Part shown: in pieces, positions 41,260 through 54,639 of the stretch
Layout: each line of letters begins with the position of its first letter
Position numbering within the stretch: position 1 is the stretch's first letter
Assembly (NCBI GenBank): GCA_009767595.1
Contig: VSDK01020457.1
Location: forward strand, 143,119-207,118
Direction: 5' to 3'
Origin: Symbiodinium kawagutii
Taxonomy: Eukaryota; Sar; Dinophyceae; Suessiales; Symbiodiniaceae
DNA: 64,000 nucleotides
Translations under genes and position numbers: made by a program
The notes under the pieces: generated by a model
What the model saw: the letters and a program-made list of their open reading frames with translations, nothing else
Database searches by the model: none
What the model was told of the DNA's origin: nothing

Positions 41260-42207
41260 CTATGCGGCTAATCGCCATCCACAAAGATGTACACATACCT
41301 GTTAGCTCATGATATTGGATACCTGGGATGCATACCTGTCATGGTACAAATACCTTCATCAACATACCAAATTACATCCCCCCTAATTGGCACTTGGGTG
41401 TTTCGAAACCCATCTCTATCCACCATGACTATCATCCTCAATGTGGATCAGCTGACTTTAGTGGCGATCACTTGGTGGATCTATCCAATCTTGTCGGTGC
41501 TTGTGGGTGACCATGCCGGGCATACTGAACCATTATTGATCAGCTGTAATTCCCCATCAGCATAACAACTGCTTGGCAGCTTTTAGATCTCTTGCCACAA
41601 CTTGAATAGTATAATATACCTATCCAATTGAACCCATAAAAACCAATCTATATAAAACCTAAGTTCGTTCCTGGATTCGCCATCCAGATCATAACTATTG
41701 TGCTAGCGCCCACACTCCACCGGGAAACTCCCATCAATCCGACCACAATCAAAACAAAGCTAGGCTCAAAGGGGCAGATTCTTCTTGCTGCTAGTTACAA
41801 GGGATTATGGTGGCTAAGCACCACAGTTAAACAACAGCTTCACTATCATTGTTGGTGTCTATTGTAGTGGTCATACTTGGGGGACAATCACCAACAATAA
41901 TAGTTGAACAACAGCTTCATCTAGAGGCCTCTTTTGGGATACGTTTCAATGCCCCGTGATTGTATCTTCCTTTCTGATTGAAGCTCCATCCTCATATTTG
42001 TTGCTCAATCATTAATGTCCCGAGAACAAACATCCAACCACAGAGTCTCAAGAGAAAGCATCTCAGGCTTGGTTGTATGCAAACCTGCATGCAAATGAAA
42101 AGTTGTACTGTAACACTGTATCTCCAAAATGATCTCTTTACCGGGGTTGGTGATAAGAAAGATGATTGCAATGGTCATGATACCTTTGGAGTTGACGAAA
42201 TTGTGAC

Positions 42208-42277
42208 CTTTTATTTCATGATGCAACAGCAATGGCATTGGGATGCGCTCCATGTAAGTTGGCTGGCCTTCCAACAG
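42208..42277 (-). CDS. candidate exon
   Basis: Minus frame LLEGQPTYMERIPMPLLLHH then EIK. Acceptor CATACCCTACTGTAG; donor AAAAG|GTCACAA. Confidence 0.5.
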
Positions 42278-42423
42278 CTACAGTAGGGTATGCCAGGGTT
42301 ATAGCTATCATCATACTGGTACCCTATTGAAACACATAGCCACAACACTTGTGCAGTACCACGCAAATCATTAGGTTGAACCATGGAGTTTCACGGGGTG
42401 CGGCGCCAGCAACCACCATTTAC

Positions 42424-42502
42424 CGCCTCATCCGTGTGCACGAGAAGGGCAAATTGCAGCCGGAGATCCGGAGACTGACACGCAGAGCGGACGGGTGCTG
42501 GG
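42424..42502 (-). CDS. candidate exon, strand uncertain
   Basis: Minus frame PAPVRSACQSPDLRLQFALL then VHTDEA with acceptor AACCCGTAG and donor GCG|GTAAATG. The plus strand is also open (IYRLIRVHEKGKLQPEIRRL) with higher G/C at third positions and possible CAG and GG|GTGCTG limits, so the real strand may be plus. Confidence 0.4.
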
Positions 42503-43333
42503 CTACGGGTTCCTGGCCTTGGGCTGATTCTTAGCAGCCGGAGATCCGTCTGTTACTAGTCACTACTAGCCATGATCCTTCTCAACCATCGTGAAGTACC
42601 CCATTTTGGATGACGTAACCATCGTTAACCATTGCCAAACATGACGAACCGTTGCTACCTTCAGGCCAGCTAATCTGGTTGCATGGATCCAGCCGCGTTC
42701 ACCCCATCACCATTCAAAATGGTGATCTCCATCAGTTTTTGTGGAGGCTAAGCATGGGTCTCAACCATCATTTGGTTCACCATCAATACCAAGGGGTTTA
42801 TGAAAAGGGTACCCTTTTGCCATATTGATCATCAACTGACAACTATCTATAGTCCCCACCATGTAAGTTGGTTTACTATCCACTGTTGAACATGAAAATC
42901 AGCCACCCATCAATCATTCACCATCTACTCAGTCAATTTGATCGCTACTTCATTACTAAATAGCCATTAAGTAACCATGATCTATATACTCATAATCTAA
43001 CCATTTCTTAGTATAACCGTTAATCAATCTGAACCAATCTGAACCATCAACCATCACTAATTCACCAAGCAATCACTAACTATCATCAAACATCTAATTG
43101 ATCATTAACTATAATCAACCCATCTAGAACCATTCAATCAACTATAATCATTATCACTAGTGGTCGACATTGTCAAACCCATTAATCAGCAACCATCTAT
43201 ATATAATCAATCATAATCAACCATCAATTAATCATCTTAAACAAGCAATCAATGATCTGACTAACCCTATGGTTATCTAAATAATCACCAGCCCTTAACC
43301 AATCTTAACCAACCATCAACCATCCAAGTGGAC

Positions 43334-43469
43334 CATTTCAACTCCCCTCCATCCCCGTCAACCGCCCTGCTGTCCTTGGCGCCCTGGATGAACTCTGCTG
43401 CAGCGTGCAGAGCAACGCTCACTGAGCGGGGCACGCTGCAATGTGCTAAGGCCTTGCGGGGCATGGCAG
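43334..43469 (-). CDS. candidate exon
   Basis: Minus frame AMPRKALAHCSVPRSVSVAL, HAAAEFIQGAKDSRAVDG, ELK. Acceptor CACCTCCCCCTCAG; donor AAATG|GTCCAC. The spacer flips from C-rich to G-rich across it. Confidence 0.65.
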
Positions 43470-44831
43470 CTGAGGGGGAGGTGACTATTGGTTAACTAGG
43501 TTAGCTAACTATTAGTTAATGATTTTTGGTTTACTATTAGCTAATCAACTAGCTAAATAGTTAACTATTGGTTTGCCAATAGTTGCTTGATAGCTTATTG
43601 TTGGCTAACTAGCTGAACTACCTATAGTTCAACCTGGGGGTTACTTAACCAATGTAAATTGTGAGGTTATGCGTTAATCATTAGCCAAACTATATATATA
43701 TATCTAGCTTAACTACTAGGCTTAAACGATAGTCAACAATTGGTATGTGGTGACAAGGACAAGAACCAGCAGCTAAGCAATTCGGCCCTGCTTGAGCGTT
43801 AGTAGCTATCGGTATGTGACCACATTTTCCAGGTGGTGAACTATGGGTGATTGGCTATTGGAAAAGATGTTTACAAGTAAACTTGGTGAACCAATAGCTG
43901 AACTATGGTATGGTAAAAGTATTGGTAGTGGTTAAGCGTCATCCGGTTCAATAGATGATGATATGGTTCAATACAAACCAACAAAGCAAATCATGGTTAA
44001 CCTCAGTGGTCATGAATACCATCGGTTAACCATCATCTAGGTGGATAAGTAGTGGTTGATATGGTCCTTAGTATGATTAAATGACGGTTTAAGTACCAGC
44101 TATGGTTCATTGCCAGTCATGAACCAGCTACAAAAAAAGCTGTATGAATGGTCAATCACTGGTGTGGTTGGTATGGTTAACAAACGCGTGTTAATTAAAA
44201 CTTGGTTAACATTTTGGTTCATGTTGGTCAACAATATGGTTCTTCTTGGTTTGGTTGGTGTGGCTGACCAGTGACCGTTCATAGAAATGGTCTAGCTGTT
44301 AACCAATACTGCAGCCGTTTTTCATTTATCAAGTATGCAAATGATGGTCAAATGACGGTTCACAACGATTTCTGTAACTACCACCTCTCGACCAGGCATC
44401 AACAGAATGTTCAAAAGCTTTACTGATGGTCATATCACATGATACTGTTGCAAGTATGCTTTGCTATTTCCAAATCGGGTTCCCGTTGGACTGTGCCAAT
44501 TTCTGAATGTATACTTCCCATTCTAGTTGTCTCCTGATGGGCCCTCATCAATTGGGAAGATGGATCATATTAGCTATGATCAAAGTCTACTGTTAGTATT
44601 CATCCTGGATGCCCATTTATGTGATTGATCGTTGGAATTTGGGAACAGCTGCGAAGAATCCTGTTGCGGAGTCAGTGCCCTCTACAGCAGTCTAGCTGCC
44701 ATGTTGACTCCGAATATTGTGTATTATTCTTGCATATTGTCACTTTTCAATAACCGGCTGACTACCCCTCGATGACATGAACTCTTTATATAACGTGATG
44801 ATGAATATATCGCAGTTTAATATGATAATAT

Positions 44832-44932
44832 GGTGGTTTCTCAAAAGAGGGGACCCCGCAAATTGTCCACTTCTAAACATGTATAGTACTAAACCATCCA
44901 TTCTTGGGGTTCCCAATTTTGAGAAACACGCC
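44832..44932. mobile_element. 101-bp MITE-like inverted-repeat element
   Basis: Left GGTTTCTCAAAAGAGGGGAC and complement of the right end GTTTCTCAAAATTGGGAACC. Same family as 32189-32286 and 36738-36844; a fragment of the same end occurs at 46299. Confidence 0.7.
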
Positions 44933-45332
44933 TATGATTGAATAACAATGGTTAAAGCGCTGATGGTTCAAGATTGCAATGAACAGGTTTTACGGCTTAA
45001 ACAGTTATGATCATAACACGGTGGTTGAATGATACGTGGATATAAGTGGCTTAGAAATAAATAGCAGTGGTTCATATAAGCCACCAACCAACAACTATAG
45101 ACCACCAAACAACCACTTTGATTAGCCATAATTGGAGTCACATGTTATTACAACTAAGCCATATGGTTTATGATAAATGGTTGTGAGCTGCTCTTTGTCA
45201 CTTAATCACTTTCTGTGTTCGCATGTATCAGGTATAGTTGAATGATAAATGGTTCAAGATGGTTCAAGACATTATGGTTGATGATCATTATAGCCACTAC
45301 AAGTCAACAAACACCAGACCACATGGATCAAC

Positions 45333-45449
45333 AACAGCCTCTAGACCACAATAGACTGCGCGCAGGTTCCCGGTGTCGAGACTGCGCCAGTTCTTGGCCT
45401 CGTAAATGATGGACCAAGAGCCACCCAGTGGACGGAAAAGCGGAGATGC
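45333..45449 (-). CDS. candidate exon
   Basis: 39-codon minus frame, phase 0: ASPLFRPLGGSWSIIYEAKN then WRSLDTGNLRAVYCGLEAV. Acceptor GTCCTCCCAG|G; donor GTT|GTTGATC. Confidence 0.7.
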
Positions 45450-45830
45450 CTGGGAGGACTAGCCATCAATCGACATGAATTATGATTGCCCAGTGGTTTA
45501 TAGTGATGGTTAATATGGGTGAATTATATTGAGACATGGTTAGTTCAGGATGAATCATGTTTAGCAGAGGCTAATAGTGGTCAAATGCCCGTTTCAGAAA
45601 GATGGATAATGATTCATAGCGCTTATCCAAGTATAGTGGCGGCCAATCGTGACGGATGATACTTGTCGAAATTATCAATACTCGTTCTCATGATGGTTCC
45701 CAATGATAGTTCTGATAGTTATAGCCAGGATTAATAACGGGTCACAACCAACCAACTAACAAGTAACAGTGATATGAAGCAACCAAGGACAAGGAAGTGA
45801 CCAGCAGTGAAAACCAAGCAGCAAGAGGAC

Positions 45831-45888
45831 CTGAATATTTCGCGCCCTGGACATGCAAACGCCCAAGCAGGTCAGAAGGAGATCTTAT
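45831..45888 (-). CDS. candidate short exon
   Basis: Minus frame IRSPSDLLGRLHVQGAKYS between acceptor CAACTACGCAG and donor TTCAG|GTCCTC. Confidence 0.55.
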
Positions 45889-46194
45889 CTGCGTAGTTGA
45901 TCATGGATTACTAATGATGCACCCAACTAAACTCTAATGTCCAGAGCATCATGCACCGCTAAGCGCAGACAACCAGCTAAACACCATGAATCAAACAACA
46001 TGATGTTGAGTTAGTTTTTCTATTGCTGATTATTGGCCATCACTACTGATCACTACCCATCTTTTTCACCGTCGTTACCGTTAGTATCAGCCTCATTTCC
46101 TGTGGTGGACCGTCATCAACAACCACAAGGGACCTATCATTCCCGATCATTCACCACCACCTCCGCACCAGCGCGAATCCTGTGCAGCTCTCAC

Positions 46195-46265
46195 CTCTGT
46201 GCCGCAGGAAAATTGCAACAAAGTGGTGCACGCTGCAATGGCTTCATCCTTGGCGTAGGAGCGGG
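46195..46265 (-). CDS. candidate exon
   Basis: Minus frame RSYAKDEAIAACTTLLQFSC then GTE, ending at a near-perfect donor GAG|GTGAGAGC. Acceptor GCTAACCTTCAG. Confidence 0.65.
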
Positions 46266-46620
46266 CTGAAGGTTAGCTGGGCGCTGGCTGGTTCAAGGCG
46301 GGACCCCGCAAAATGGATCACTGGCTATGATCAGCTGGGCCTTATCAACCCAGAGCCATGAAACTTCAGTCTCATTGTTCCTGAAATGAAATCATGTCAA
46401 GTGAAACCCGGGCAAATCCAAACCACAAGTTAATGTCAATGACCCGTCATTACTCGCCAATGACCAACTATGGCAACCTTGAGTTTGATGGATGGTTGAC
46501 GATTTATCAGAAAACGCATGTCTGGGTGGTTGAAACCGCCCCTACGAAAAATATGAGTCAACCAACCAACCGTCTGTTAAGAGTGGGGAAAAGACAGATC
46601 TCGCGTTCATTGATTCTCAC

Positions 46621-46733
46621 CTGTCAGTTTCCACAAACAAACAGTTTCGTATGGTGGGATCCCCGAAGGACGGTTTGGCATCAGTGTTGCGCTGTGGAAG
46701 GAATGGTCCCATCTCCGTCGTCTTGCTGCGCTG
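46621..46733 (-). CDS. candidate exon
   Basis: Donor ACAG|GTGAGAAT; acceptor CAATCAAAAAAG. Two minus frames: KTTEMGPFLPQRNTDAKPSF and RRRWDHSFHSATLMPNRPSG. Confidence 0.55.
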
Positions 46734-47180
46734 CTTTTTTGATTGGTCGGCAATGTCAACAAGGTAGCATAAAAGGTCAATAGGTTGTTTTCCACATGGC
46801 ATGCATCATGGAATCCTATTAATACAAGTAGGTGGCATTAGAATGCAGGGTTCAGCTGCAAGTCTGCTCTATTCTGGATTCTTTATAGGTACCAACGAAA
46901 CGTGGTTAGTACATGTTAATACTATCCGTATTCTGATGCGTAACAAGACTATTATCCATGGTACCTACCATCATATGGACTAGTGGGTACCACCATGGCT
47001 ATGGACCGCATATTATGGTTAACCACTATTAATCAAGTAACCATTCCATATTATCTTTTACCCAGTATAACCATGTAATCCTCACTAATCATCCTTATCA
47101 TCCCTATGTCCTATGCCTTAACTCATCTCCTATCCAGTCCTATCATCCCTATATCCTTAAGCAAACCGCCGGCCGCACAC

Positions 47181-47266
47181 CCTGCGCAGTTGCGTTTCCC
47201 ACGTCGCGTCCGAGCAGCAGCCGCGCGAAGATCTTCTTTCTGACCTCGGTGAAGCGTTTGGGGAGG
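47181..47266 (-). CDS. candidate exon
   Basis: Minus frame LPKRFTEVRKKIFARLLLGR then DVGNATAQ. Acceptor CGGCACTGGCAG; donor GCAGG|GTGTGC. The frame is also open upstream (RCPGTGTGS). Confidence 0.65.
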
Positions 47267-47943
47267 CTGCCAGTGCCGGTGCCGGGGCAGCGGATGGTGA
47301 ATGGATTGGTTGTTTTGTAGGGTTAACGCATGGCCAGTGAACCAACATGAACCGAACAAATGGAAATATTTGATGATTGATGGTTAATGATTGGTTGGTA
47401 GTGATGTTTCAGATTGTTTCAGATTGATTCATATTGTTTCAAGATTATACTCAAAAATGGTTACACTATAATATATTATAAGTTCATGGTGGTTAATTTA
47501 GTGGTCAACTAATGGTTGCGTTGACTCAGTAGATGATTTATGATCGATGGGTGGTTGATTTTTATGATTAACCATGGGTAGTGAGCCAACTTCACTGCTA
47601 GAGACAATGATAGTTGATAGTTGAGCAACAGTTGATGATTGGTTAATGGTGTATATTATATAATGATGGTTGATGATGAGATGGTTGATGGTTGGTGATA
47701 CATTTGGGAATATACTGGTTGATGGTTGATGATGGTTAATTATCAACTAATGGTTAATTACTGGTCAACTATTGGGGATGACAAGCGACAAAAATGAGCA
47801 AATTGGCTGGATAATGATGGTTGATGATTTCTTGATGAGATGATTGGTGTCATGATTTGGTGATGAGATGATGAGTTGATTGATGATTTTGTCAATTCTG
47901 ATTCATGCTTGGTCAATGGTTGGTTGATAATCTACTATTCAGT

Positions 47944-48017
47944 TAGGGCCTCCCTGGTAGCTCCAGAGCTCCCGCTTTAAAGGGCCATAGGGAATACCCC
48001 CGGCTCCAAGCAGCTAC
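47944..48017 (-). CDS. possible exon
   Basis: Minus frame VAAWSRGYSLWPFKAGALEL then PGRP-TAA. Acceptor GGTCTGGAG|G. No GT donor before the stop; terminal exon or a GC donor. Confidence 0.4.
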
Positions 48018-48232
48018 CTCCAGACCACCCGGCAGCAATAAGGGATAGTACGATCAAGGGGAATCGCCACCATGGTGGCTTGGCGAACCAGTGTGGCTCA
48101 GAGGTGCGCAGTCTTGGCGAACAAAACCCAGATGCACGGGGTAGATAGAATTGATTTGCTCCAACATGAAAACCTTGAAATCAATCGAACGAGTAGATAT
48201 TCCACTGGCAACGATGCTGAGTTGACCTTCAC

Positions 48233-48310
48233 CTGAAGCCCAGTCATCGGCAACGCCTCAGGTGCATCTCCCAAGGTTGCATTGAACAAATCGGAACGTC
48301 CTGCATTCAT
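48233..48310 (-). CDS. candidate exon
   Basis: 26-codon minus frame MNAGRSDLFNATLGDAPEAL then PMTGLQ, donor CTTCAG|GTGAAGG. Preceded by TACTGGCAAG, the end of a candidate 26-nt intron (48311-48336). Confidence 0.6.
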
Positions 48311-48336
48311 CTTGCCAGTATCAGCAGCTTATCAAC

Positions 48337-48396
48337 ATCTCCTAGCCAGCGGAAGTACATGTGCCCTCTGACTGGGGCAGCTTTATCACTAGGCAT
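48337..48396 (-). CDS. candidate exon before a 26-nt intron
   Basis: 20-codon minus frame MPSDKAAPVRGHMYFRWLGD. Acceptor GGCTTGAAG; donor GAT|GTTGAT. Phase 0, so it joins 48233-48310 if the 26 bases between are removed; unspliced, the frame hits TGA. Confidence 0.45.
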
Positions 48397-48734
48397 CTTC
48401 AAGCCTCAGAACTGGTCCATTACCTAGTGCAGGGAGTTGACATGGCAAGCGTAGATGGAATATTGTTTTGGGAATATGTTGAAAACTGCGCCGTGCCACT
48501 TCAATTGGCTAAGTATACCCAATGGCATTGCTGTCAATGGGTGATCAGCAACAAAAATCATCATCATTGACGACAACAAGCATCTGATAAAATACATTCC
48601 AGCAAACAGCAATCAGGTGAATGTCCCAAACAACAACGACCAACACCCGAGGCTCAACAACCAATGTGCGCAGCACTCAAGAACCAGCAACCGACCCGCA
48701 ACCAGCCCAACAACCAGATGGGTCTTCTCCCAAC

Positions 48735-48818
48735 CATCCGCTGCCATGCTACTGGAGGCCGCATCCTTTTTTCGTCTTGCCTGGCAGTGGCACTGCTGGT
48801 ATGATCATGGCTGGGCAC
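48735..48818 (-). CDS. candidate exon
   Basis: 28-codon minus frame VPSHDHTSSATARQDEKRMR then PPVAWQRM. Acceptor CCCCCCGAAAG; donor GGATG|GTTGGG. A plus-strand frame is also open. Confidence 0.5.
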
Positions 48819-50074
48819 CTTTCGGGGGGTACCCATGGAATTGGCCCAATCACCACCTCACATATAACCATCGCTTACGAGATAGCTGCGCTTTGTCACC
48901 ATTGTTGTCCTCGTCGGTAATCGTTAGTACTTGTCTGAAGTATTAGTTGGTAGAACATTGACCATTATAAACTAACTCAGGTGACAATGTCTTAGCTGCG
49001 GTATTTGTCAGCTGTCACACTGTTGACCGTGAGAAACTATCTATTCTTTAAGTGATATTGTCACGGTTGATAGTTGGGCACCCACCAACAATCTCTGGTC
49101 ATAAAACGTTTGAAGTGGTTCCCTGCTCTTTGGTCACATCTCAATGGTTCGTTATTGTGAACTGTCTCTACTCACCCACGTGTGTATCCGGCCAAAAGTA
49201 CTTTAGCCATTGTTAACTGATCACTGACCATCATCAACTAATCATCATCATCAACAATATCACTCTGATAGCGATCACGATAATTATCCTCAAAATTGAC
49301 TAATCACCATCGTGAATTCTATCAACCAACATTATTCTGATAGTTAACCACCATCTAATGAAACACGAACCACTGTCATTCCGAAAGTTATCATATCATC
49401 CGATGACTTGAGGAAAATAAGTATCACCAGCAGCTAGTAGTCAAATAGTGCTTCGTCAATAAGTACCAACCAATGGAACTACAAGTGATGACTAATAACT
49501 ATCGCATGGTCAACAAGCACTATAGATAGTGCTGGCAATGAATCACTGGTTGAGGCAACTTTGAATAAATCACTATGGCCAAGAAGCACTGGCAAGACGA
49601 GATCATCAACTACCAATCAAAGATCACCAATGATCTAACACTAAATAGTTACCTATCACCATAGTGCTCAACCACCACAATGGCAACTACGTCAATTGGC
49701 TCCCATCAACCGTCACTAGACAATCAGCTACACTCCGTAATCACTAGGTTGATGAAGATCAACCACTAAATAGTTAACAATTCTAAATCAGTTCTTCACC
49801 ATGCTTCACCACTATGCTTTTTTTATCATTCATTGGTTAATCTTAGTCATCTGAGTTTACCACTATTCAATCTTTACCACGACGCCTAATATCATTCAAT
49901 AAGTTATTAGCCCCCATCACCTGCTGGTATCCAGTTGATATCCAGCTACTATATAATTAATTAGCTATTGATATTCAACCATAGTTATCAATTAAACCAT
50001 AGTCATTATCCAGTTATCAAATGTTATCAACATAGAATAACCACGAAGGCCTTCATGCTTAACGGATAACTCAC

Positions 50075-50194
50075 CACTTCACCATGGCCCAAAGGACCAC
50101 CATGGCCCAGCACTGTCACGGCTGCGCCTCCTCGTTGCTCGGTCTCACAAGACCCTTGAGCCACGTCCTGCGCAGCTTTGACGGCTAAGAAATG
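50075..50194 (-). CDS. candidate exon
   Basis: 40-codon minus frame HFLAVKAAQDVAQGSCETEQ then RGGAAVTVLGHGGPLGHGEV. Acceptor AACTTCTCTCAG; donor GTG|GTGAGT. Clean boundaries on both sides. Confidence 0.7.
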
Positions 50195-51269
50195 CTGAGA
50201 GAAGTTCAAAATGCTTCAAATGATAGCTGAATGGTTCGTGAATGGTACTGGTTAATGGTACTGGTTAATGGTTAGTTCATGGGTATTGAATGGCAATGGT
50301 TCATGGTCATAGCTGGATGGTTGATGGCAGTTATTGTCAGTGTATGGTTATTGAATAGTGAATTGATGGTTCAAAATGGTGAATAGTGGCATGTTATAAC
50401 TGCTTGCTGTTGAGGCGTTAAAAACAAAAATTGACATCATGTTATGTTATGGGTCTAATAAACAGAATTGTCTGCAATAAATGGTCCGTACTCTTTTTCA
50501 CGGTTCAATTAGCTCAACTAACCAGCAAGTAACGAGCATTGCCAGCATCAGGTAATCAGCATTGCACCAAACAATGACTTTGATTTTTCATGATTTTTAC
50601 TTCAAATGATGTAATTAAGCACTATTGAGCAGCATGCATGGTCAAATATGGCACCATGCATTCACCTCAACCAGCGATAATCAAAGTAAAAACATCGTGG
50701 AAACATCAACTGGCAAAAACCAGAAGATCTCCTTGCCAGCATTCATTTGTAGGTAGTTCGTTGGCTATCATGAAGAAGGCCAATCTGCAATTGACCATAA
50801 ACCATGACACATGGATGATTACAACCACAGTCAATGGCTGTAATTATTTGTTGACAATAGTTCGCCATCCTTATCAAAGGTTAAGAATAGCTGCCCATGG
50901 TTAATAGGGGAACATAGTCAACAAGAGCAATGAAGTACAGCACTCAGCAACCACGCAAACCAAGACAATTTTTGCACATCAAATGCACACATTCGGGCAT
51001 CACACCTTTTTCGGGCGCTTTTGTTCAACAAAACCGCCGCTTTGTTTTTGTGCATCTTTTGGGATGGCAAAGGAGATTGGTGAAGTTACTTTCATCTTCT
51101 TTTGTTCGGCAAATGGCTCCCTGTACCCCTGTCCGTTCACATTCCAAAAATGAACATCTTTTGGTCAATCTTGACCCATAACCATACATTGTTGGCATCT
51201 CTCTTGTTGATTGTTTCGAAATTGCTATCTACCCCCTACTAATTATTCACCATTCAGCAAGTAGTTTAC

Positions 51270-51414
51270 CAGCAAGGTTGGTCGATCTTCAACTCGGTTT
51301 CCGTCATTCCTTGCCCTGCCGTCCTCATCTTCACCATGTTGTGAAACAGCTCCGCAGAGCTCCCCTTTTTTGAGGGAAGGTCTTCGGGTTGGGCGCCGCC
51401 CGGTGCGTAGAAAT
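51270..51414 (-). CDS. candidate exon
   Basis: Minus frame FYAPGGAQPEDLPSKKGSSA then ELFHNMVKMRTAGQGMTETE, LKIDQPC. Acceptor CCATTCCAAAG; donor TGCTG|GTAAAC. Confidence 0.7.
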
Positions 51415-51561
51415 CTTTGGAATGGATATCAGTTGTCATGATGTGATAACATTCACACATATCTTAAGATATAAAATATCTATAACAACAAAAATCAAAC
51501 AATGCGTGCAGAACGTAACTTAATATTTCTATGTCCTTAACATTTTTTGTAGCAATGCAAC

Positions 51562-51651
51562 CTGCTCTCGACTTGAGTCGCGACAAAAGCGCAACTCCTT
51601 TGCGCTGCGAGCTACGCCGGTGACCTCAGGAAGTTGTTCCGACAGGAGCTG
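51562..51651 (-). CDS. candidate exon
   Basis: 30-codon minus frame QLLSEQLPEVTGVARSAKEL then RFCRDSSREQ. Acceptor ACCACACCCAG; donor AGCAG|GTTGCA. Confidence 0.7.
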
Positions 51652-51745
51652 CTGGGTGTGGTGATTCACCGGTGAAAAAACTGGTGATTCGTGGCAATTC
51701 ATGGGTACTTTAGAATGGGATTGACAAAATTTGATGGTGGCTAGT

Positions 51746-51950
51746 GGTGATTAGTAGGGATTGAATGGGGACTAAGAATGATTTTGAGTGAATGATAGTG
51801 ATGAATGGGATAAATCGTTGGTTCGAAGTGAAGAAGGGTGATTAGTAGTGATTAAATGGGGACTAAGAATGATTTAGAGTGAATGACAGTGATGAATGGG
51901 ATAAATCGTTGGTTCGCAGTGAAGAATGGTGATTAGTAGTGATTCAATGC
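51746..51950. repeat. 91-bp tandem repeat, about 2.3 copies
   Basis: Units start GGTGATTAGTAG at 51746, 51837 and 51928; the first two share GATAAATCGTTGGTTCG. Noncoding. Confidence 0.9.
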
Positions 51951-52660
51951 GATTATACTGATTAAATATCCAAGAGTCATGATGCTCAAGAGGGATCGTC
52001 CAATAGGAATAGTGGTCACCATTATTACTATTGTCAAATTTGTCCTTCTGATTAGCAGATATTGATTATATAAATTGTTCTATTATCACAATAAAGTATA
52101 CCCAAGTATGATCAATCCACGGTTTTGTCCTTGTTTTACCATCATACAGCATCCTGAACCAGCGTTTACATGCTTGATCATCAATCAATATCAACAAAAT
52201 CCTGTTGCGTTATTCACCACTATCCATCATCTACGCTTATCAACCATCATGTTCTAACAACATTCACCTCTGCCCACCACCGTGACAAACGGCTATTCAC
52301 CATTCCCAAGCGACAACGTCCATTCTGAAGGACGAGCATCAATGACCATCAGCCATCACTTTGGGTCAATCAACAACGATTAACATTATGATAGTCATAA
52401 GTCATTTATGCTCAAACAACCATTAACCATCACTTCACAATTGTCATCATTGCTGAGTACTTATTAACCCTTCATTGTCAACTATGTACAATAAATTACA
52501 ATAATTAAGTAATCAATAGCTATTAAAAAAGCTCGTTGACCATCACTAACCATTCTCAAGCACCACGATTATATATTCTGAACCATTTATAACCCATGGG
52601 CATCCATGGCTCCTCCTCATCGTATGCATCGCTAACTGCGAAATAAACGCCATCATTAAC

Positions 52661-53050
52661 CATTCTTGCTGATCAATTGCTCGCTTGTAGTCCTCAGACA
52701 CTGTCGCTCCGGTGCTTCCTGTACAACTCTGCGAAGCATACAATGTGTTAATCCGAGAGTCAACGGCCTCAATTTCGACCTTGAGTCTGTTGTTTAAAGC
52801 AGCAAGGTCTCCGCTGTGTGCATTGACAGTGTTCACGACATGTTCACGACTGTGTCAACACGCGTCTGCATCTCACGCATCTGCTGGTTCACCACAGCGA
52901 CGCTACTGGTTCCGGCGCTTGCAACTTTAGCAGCTGCTCGTAGCTGCAGAGCCGCTGCATCGATGGCATCACAACCCATTGGTTCTACTGACACCTGAAG
53001 GTATTCCACGCCGCTCTCCACCACAAGTTTCACCGTGTCGGCTGATAGCA
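52661..53050 (-). CDS. long coiled-coil-like exon with an 11-bp frame-breaking duplication
   Basis: Two abutting minus frames: right part VLSADTVKLVVESGVEYLQV ... VVNQQMREMQTRVDTVVN, left part VNAHSGDLAALNNRLKVEIE ... SEDYKRAIDQQEW. They meet at an 11-bp tandem duplication (TGTCGTGAACA, near 52835-52857); removing one copy would give one continuous frame of about 125 codons. Heptad-like hydrophobic spacing suggests a coiled coil. Acceptor CACAATCAAG; donor GAATG|GTTAATG. The largest coding island in the window; family not recognised. Confidence 0.7.
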
Positions 53051-54639
53051 CTTGATTGTGCACTCGCTTACTTCTTCAGTGTTTGAAACGAAAGACGCTC
53101 CAATAACTGATCCGTTACCAACCCTTGTCAATTCATTGACGTAAATTATCTTTAACAAGTGACTAACCACCAGTAATCATGCATCATTGATCATCCACGA
53201 ACCAACATTCACAACCATCAAATAAGCGTTGGTATTTTTGTTGCCTTTTCATCATCATTGAAACAAATTATAAGCAAGAATGAACATCATTAGCATCGTC
53301 AATAATCATCCATTGACCAACACTGAATAAGCATCACTAGTCAGGATCGAGAATCATGAACCATCTGTAACCATGATCATTAAGCATCCATTGGCCATAC
53401 AATGACTACTCATCAACCATCAACCATCAATTCACCATCGTTTACCCATGCAGTACCCATCATTAACCACCCATCCATCACCCGTCCATTAGGCGTCAAC
53501 TAACGAATCATTTACCACCCAGTAAGCATCCATGAACCACCACCCATCATTGATTGACCATCCGTAAACCATAAACTAACTGCAAACTGATTCACTAATC
53601 TAATTCATCAATTAACCATCTATATAAATTCAGCGTCCACTAGCGTTGACGGAGCATTGCCATCCATTCACCAGCCATATACCAACCCTTAACCATCCAA
53701 CCTTCCTCTACCACCTTCGCCTTCATCCACCTTCCACCCATCAGCCAAGGCGCTGCGCTCTCTGACAGCCCTGGCCTTCAAACGTTCTCCGCGCGAATTG
53801 CTCCACCTTGGACGAAGCGAATAACCCGAGCGAAGCATGGGTTAGTCGGGGGTTACAAATCAAGAAGGGTTGTTTAACGGTTGCTTAATGGGGAATCATG
53901 GTGAACAATGGTTACTTCAGGGTGAATAATGGTCACCTAATGGTGAATTTTCGAGAAAAAATAACATGAATTAACGTTTAATTGTGATTCTCTGTGGTTG
54001 TCATGCTTATTTCATCCTCGATCATTTGGTAATGATTGGTCATGTTAAATCACGGTGAATGAAGGTTGTGGCAATGGTTGATCGTGGTGAACGGTTGGTA
54101 GTGGTACTCAGAATGGTAAAGCCAATGGCAGTCAATCACCATCAAGAGTAGTTCCATTTTTGTGAAGGCAATCAATAATAAGATCCTGCTGCTTGGCAGT
54201 ATGACAACCGATTGTATGCTACTTACTAGCAAGGACCATGCCTTCCCGAGTTACGGAATTACGTGCGAGCCTTAGGGCTTCTAGAAGTCCTAAAGGTCAG
54301 TTGATTTGTACCAACACAAAGTCATTGTATGAAGAAACAGTAGCGCCGGGATCTATTTAAAACAGTAGTAGTGATCTACAACATAATTAGTTTACAACAT
54401 AATCTAGCGATATCTAGCGTTTATTGCTTGTTATCACCCATCAAATCACACACCATAAGCCGTCGAATGGCCATCGGCTAACATGCTACGCATTGTAGAA
54501 GGGTTCATGCGTGGTTACGCAAACCAATGCTCGACCATTGTCACTTTCCATTTTATCCACCTCACGATTTTATCCACCACTAAATTGTGCCTACCACAAA
54601 CCACTGTGAATCATTTTTAATGCAAAGGCAGGATTAATA

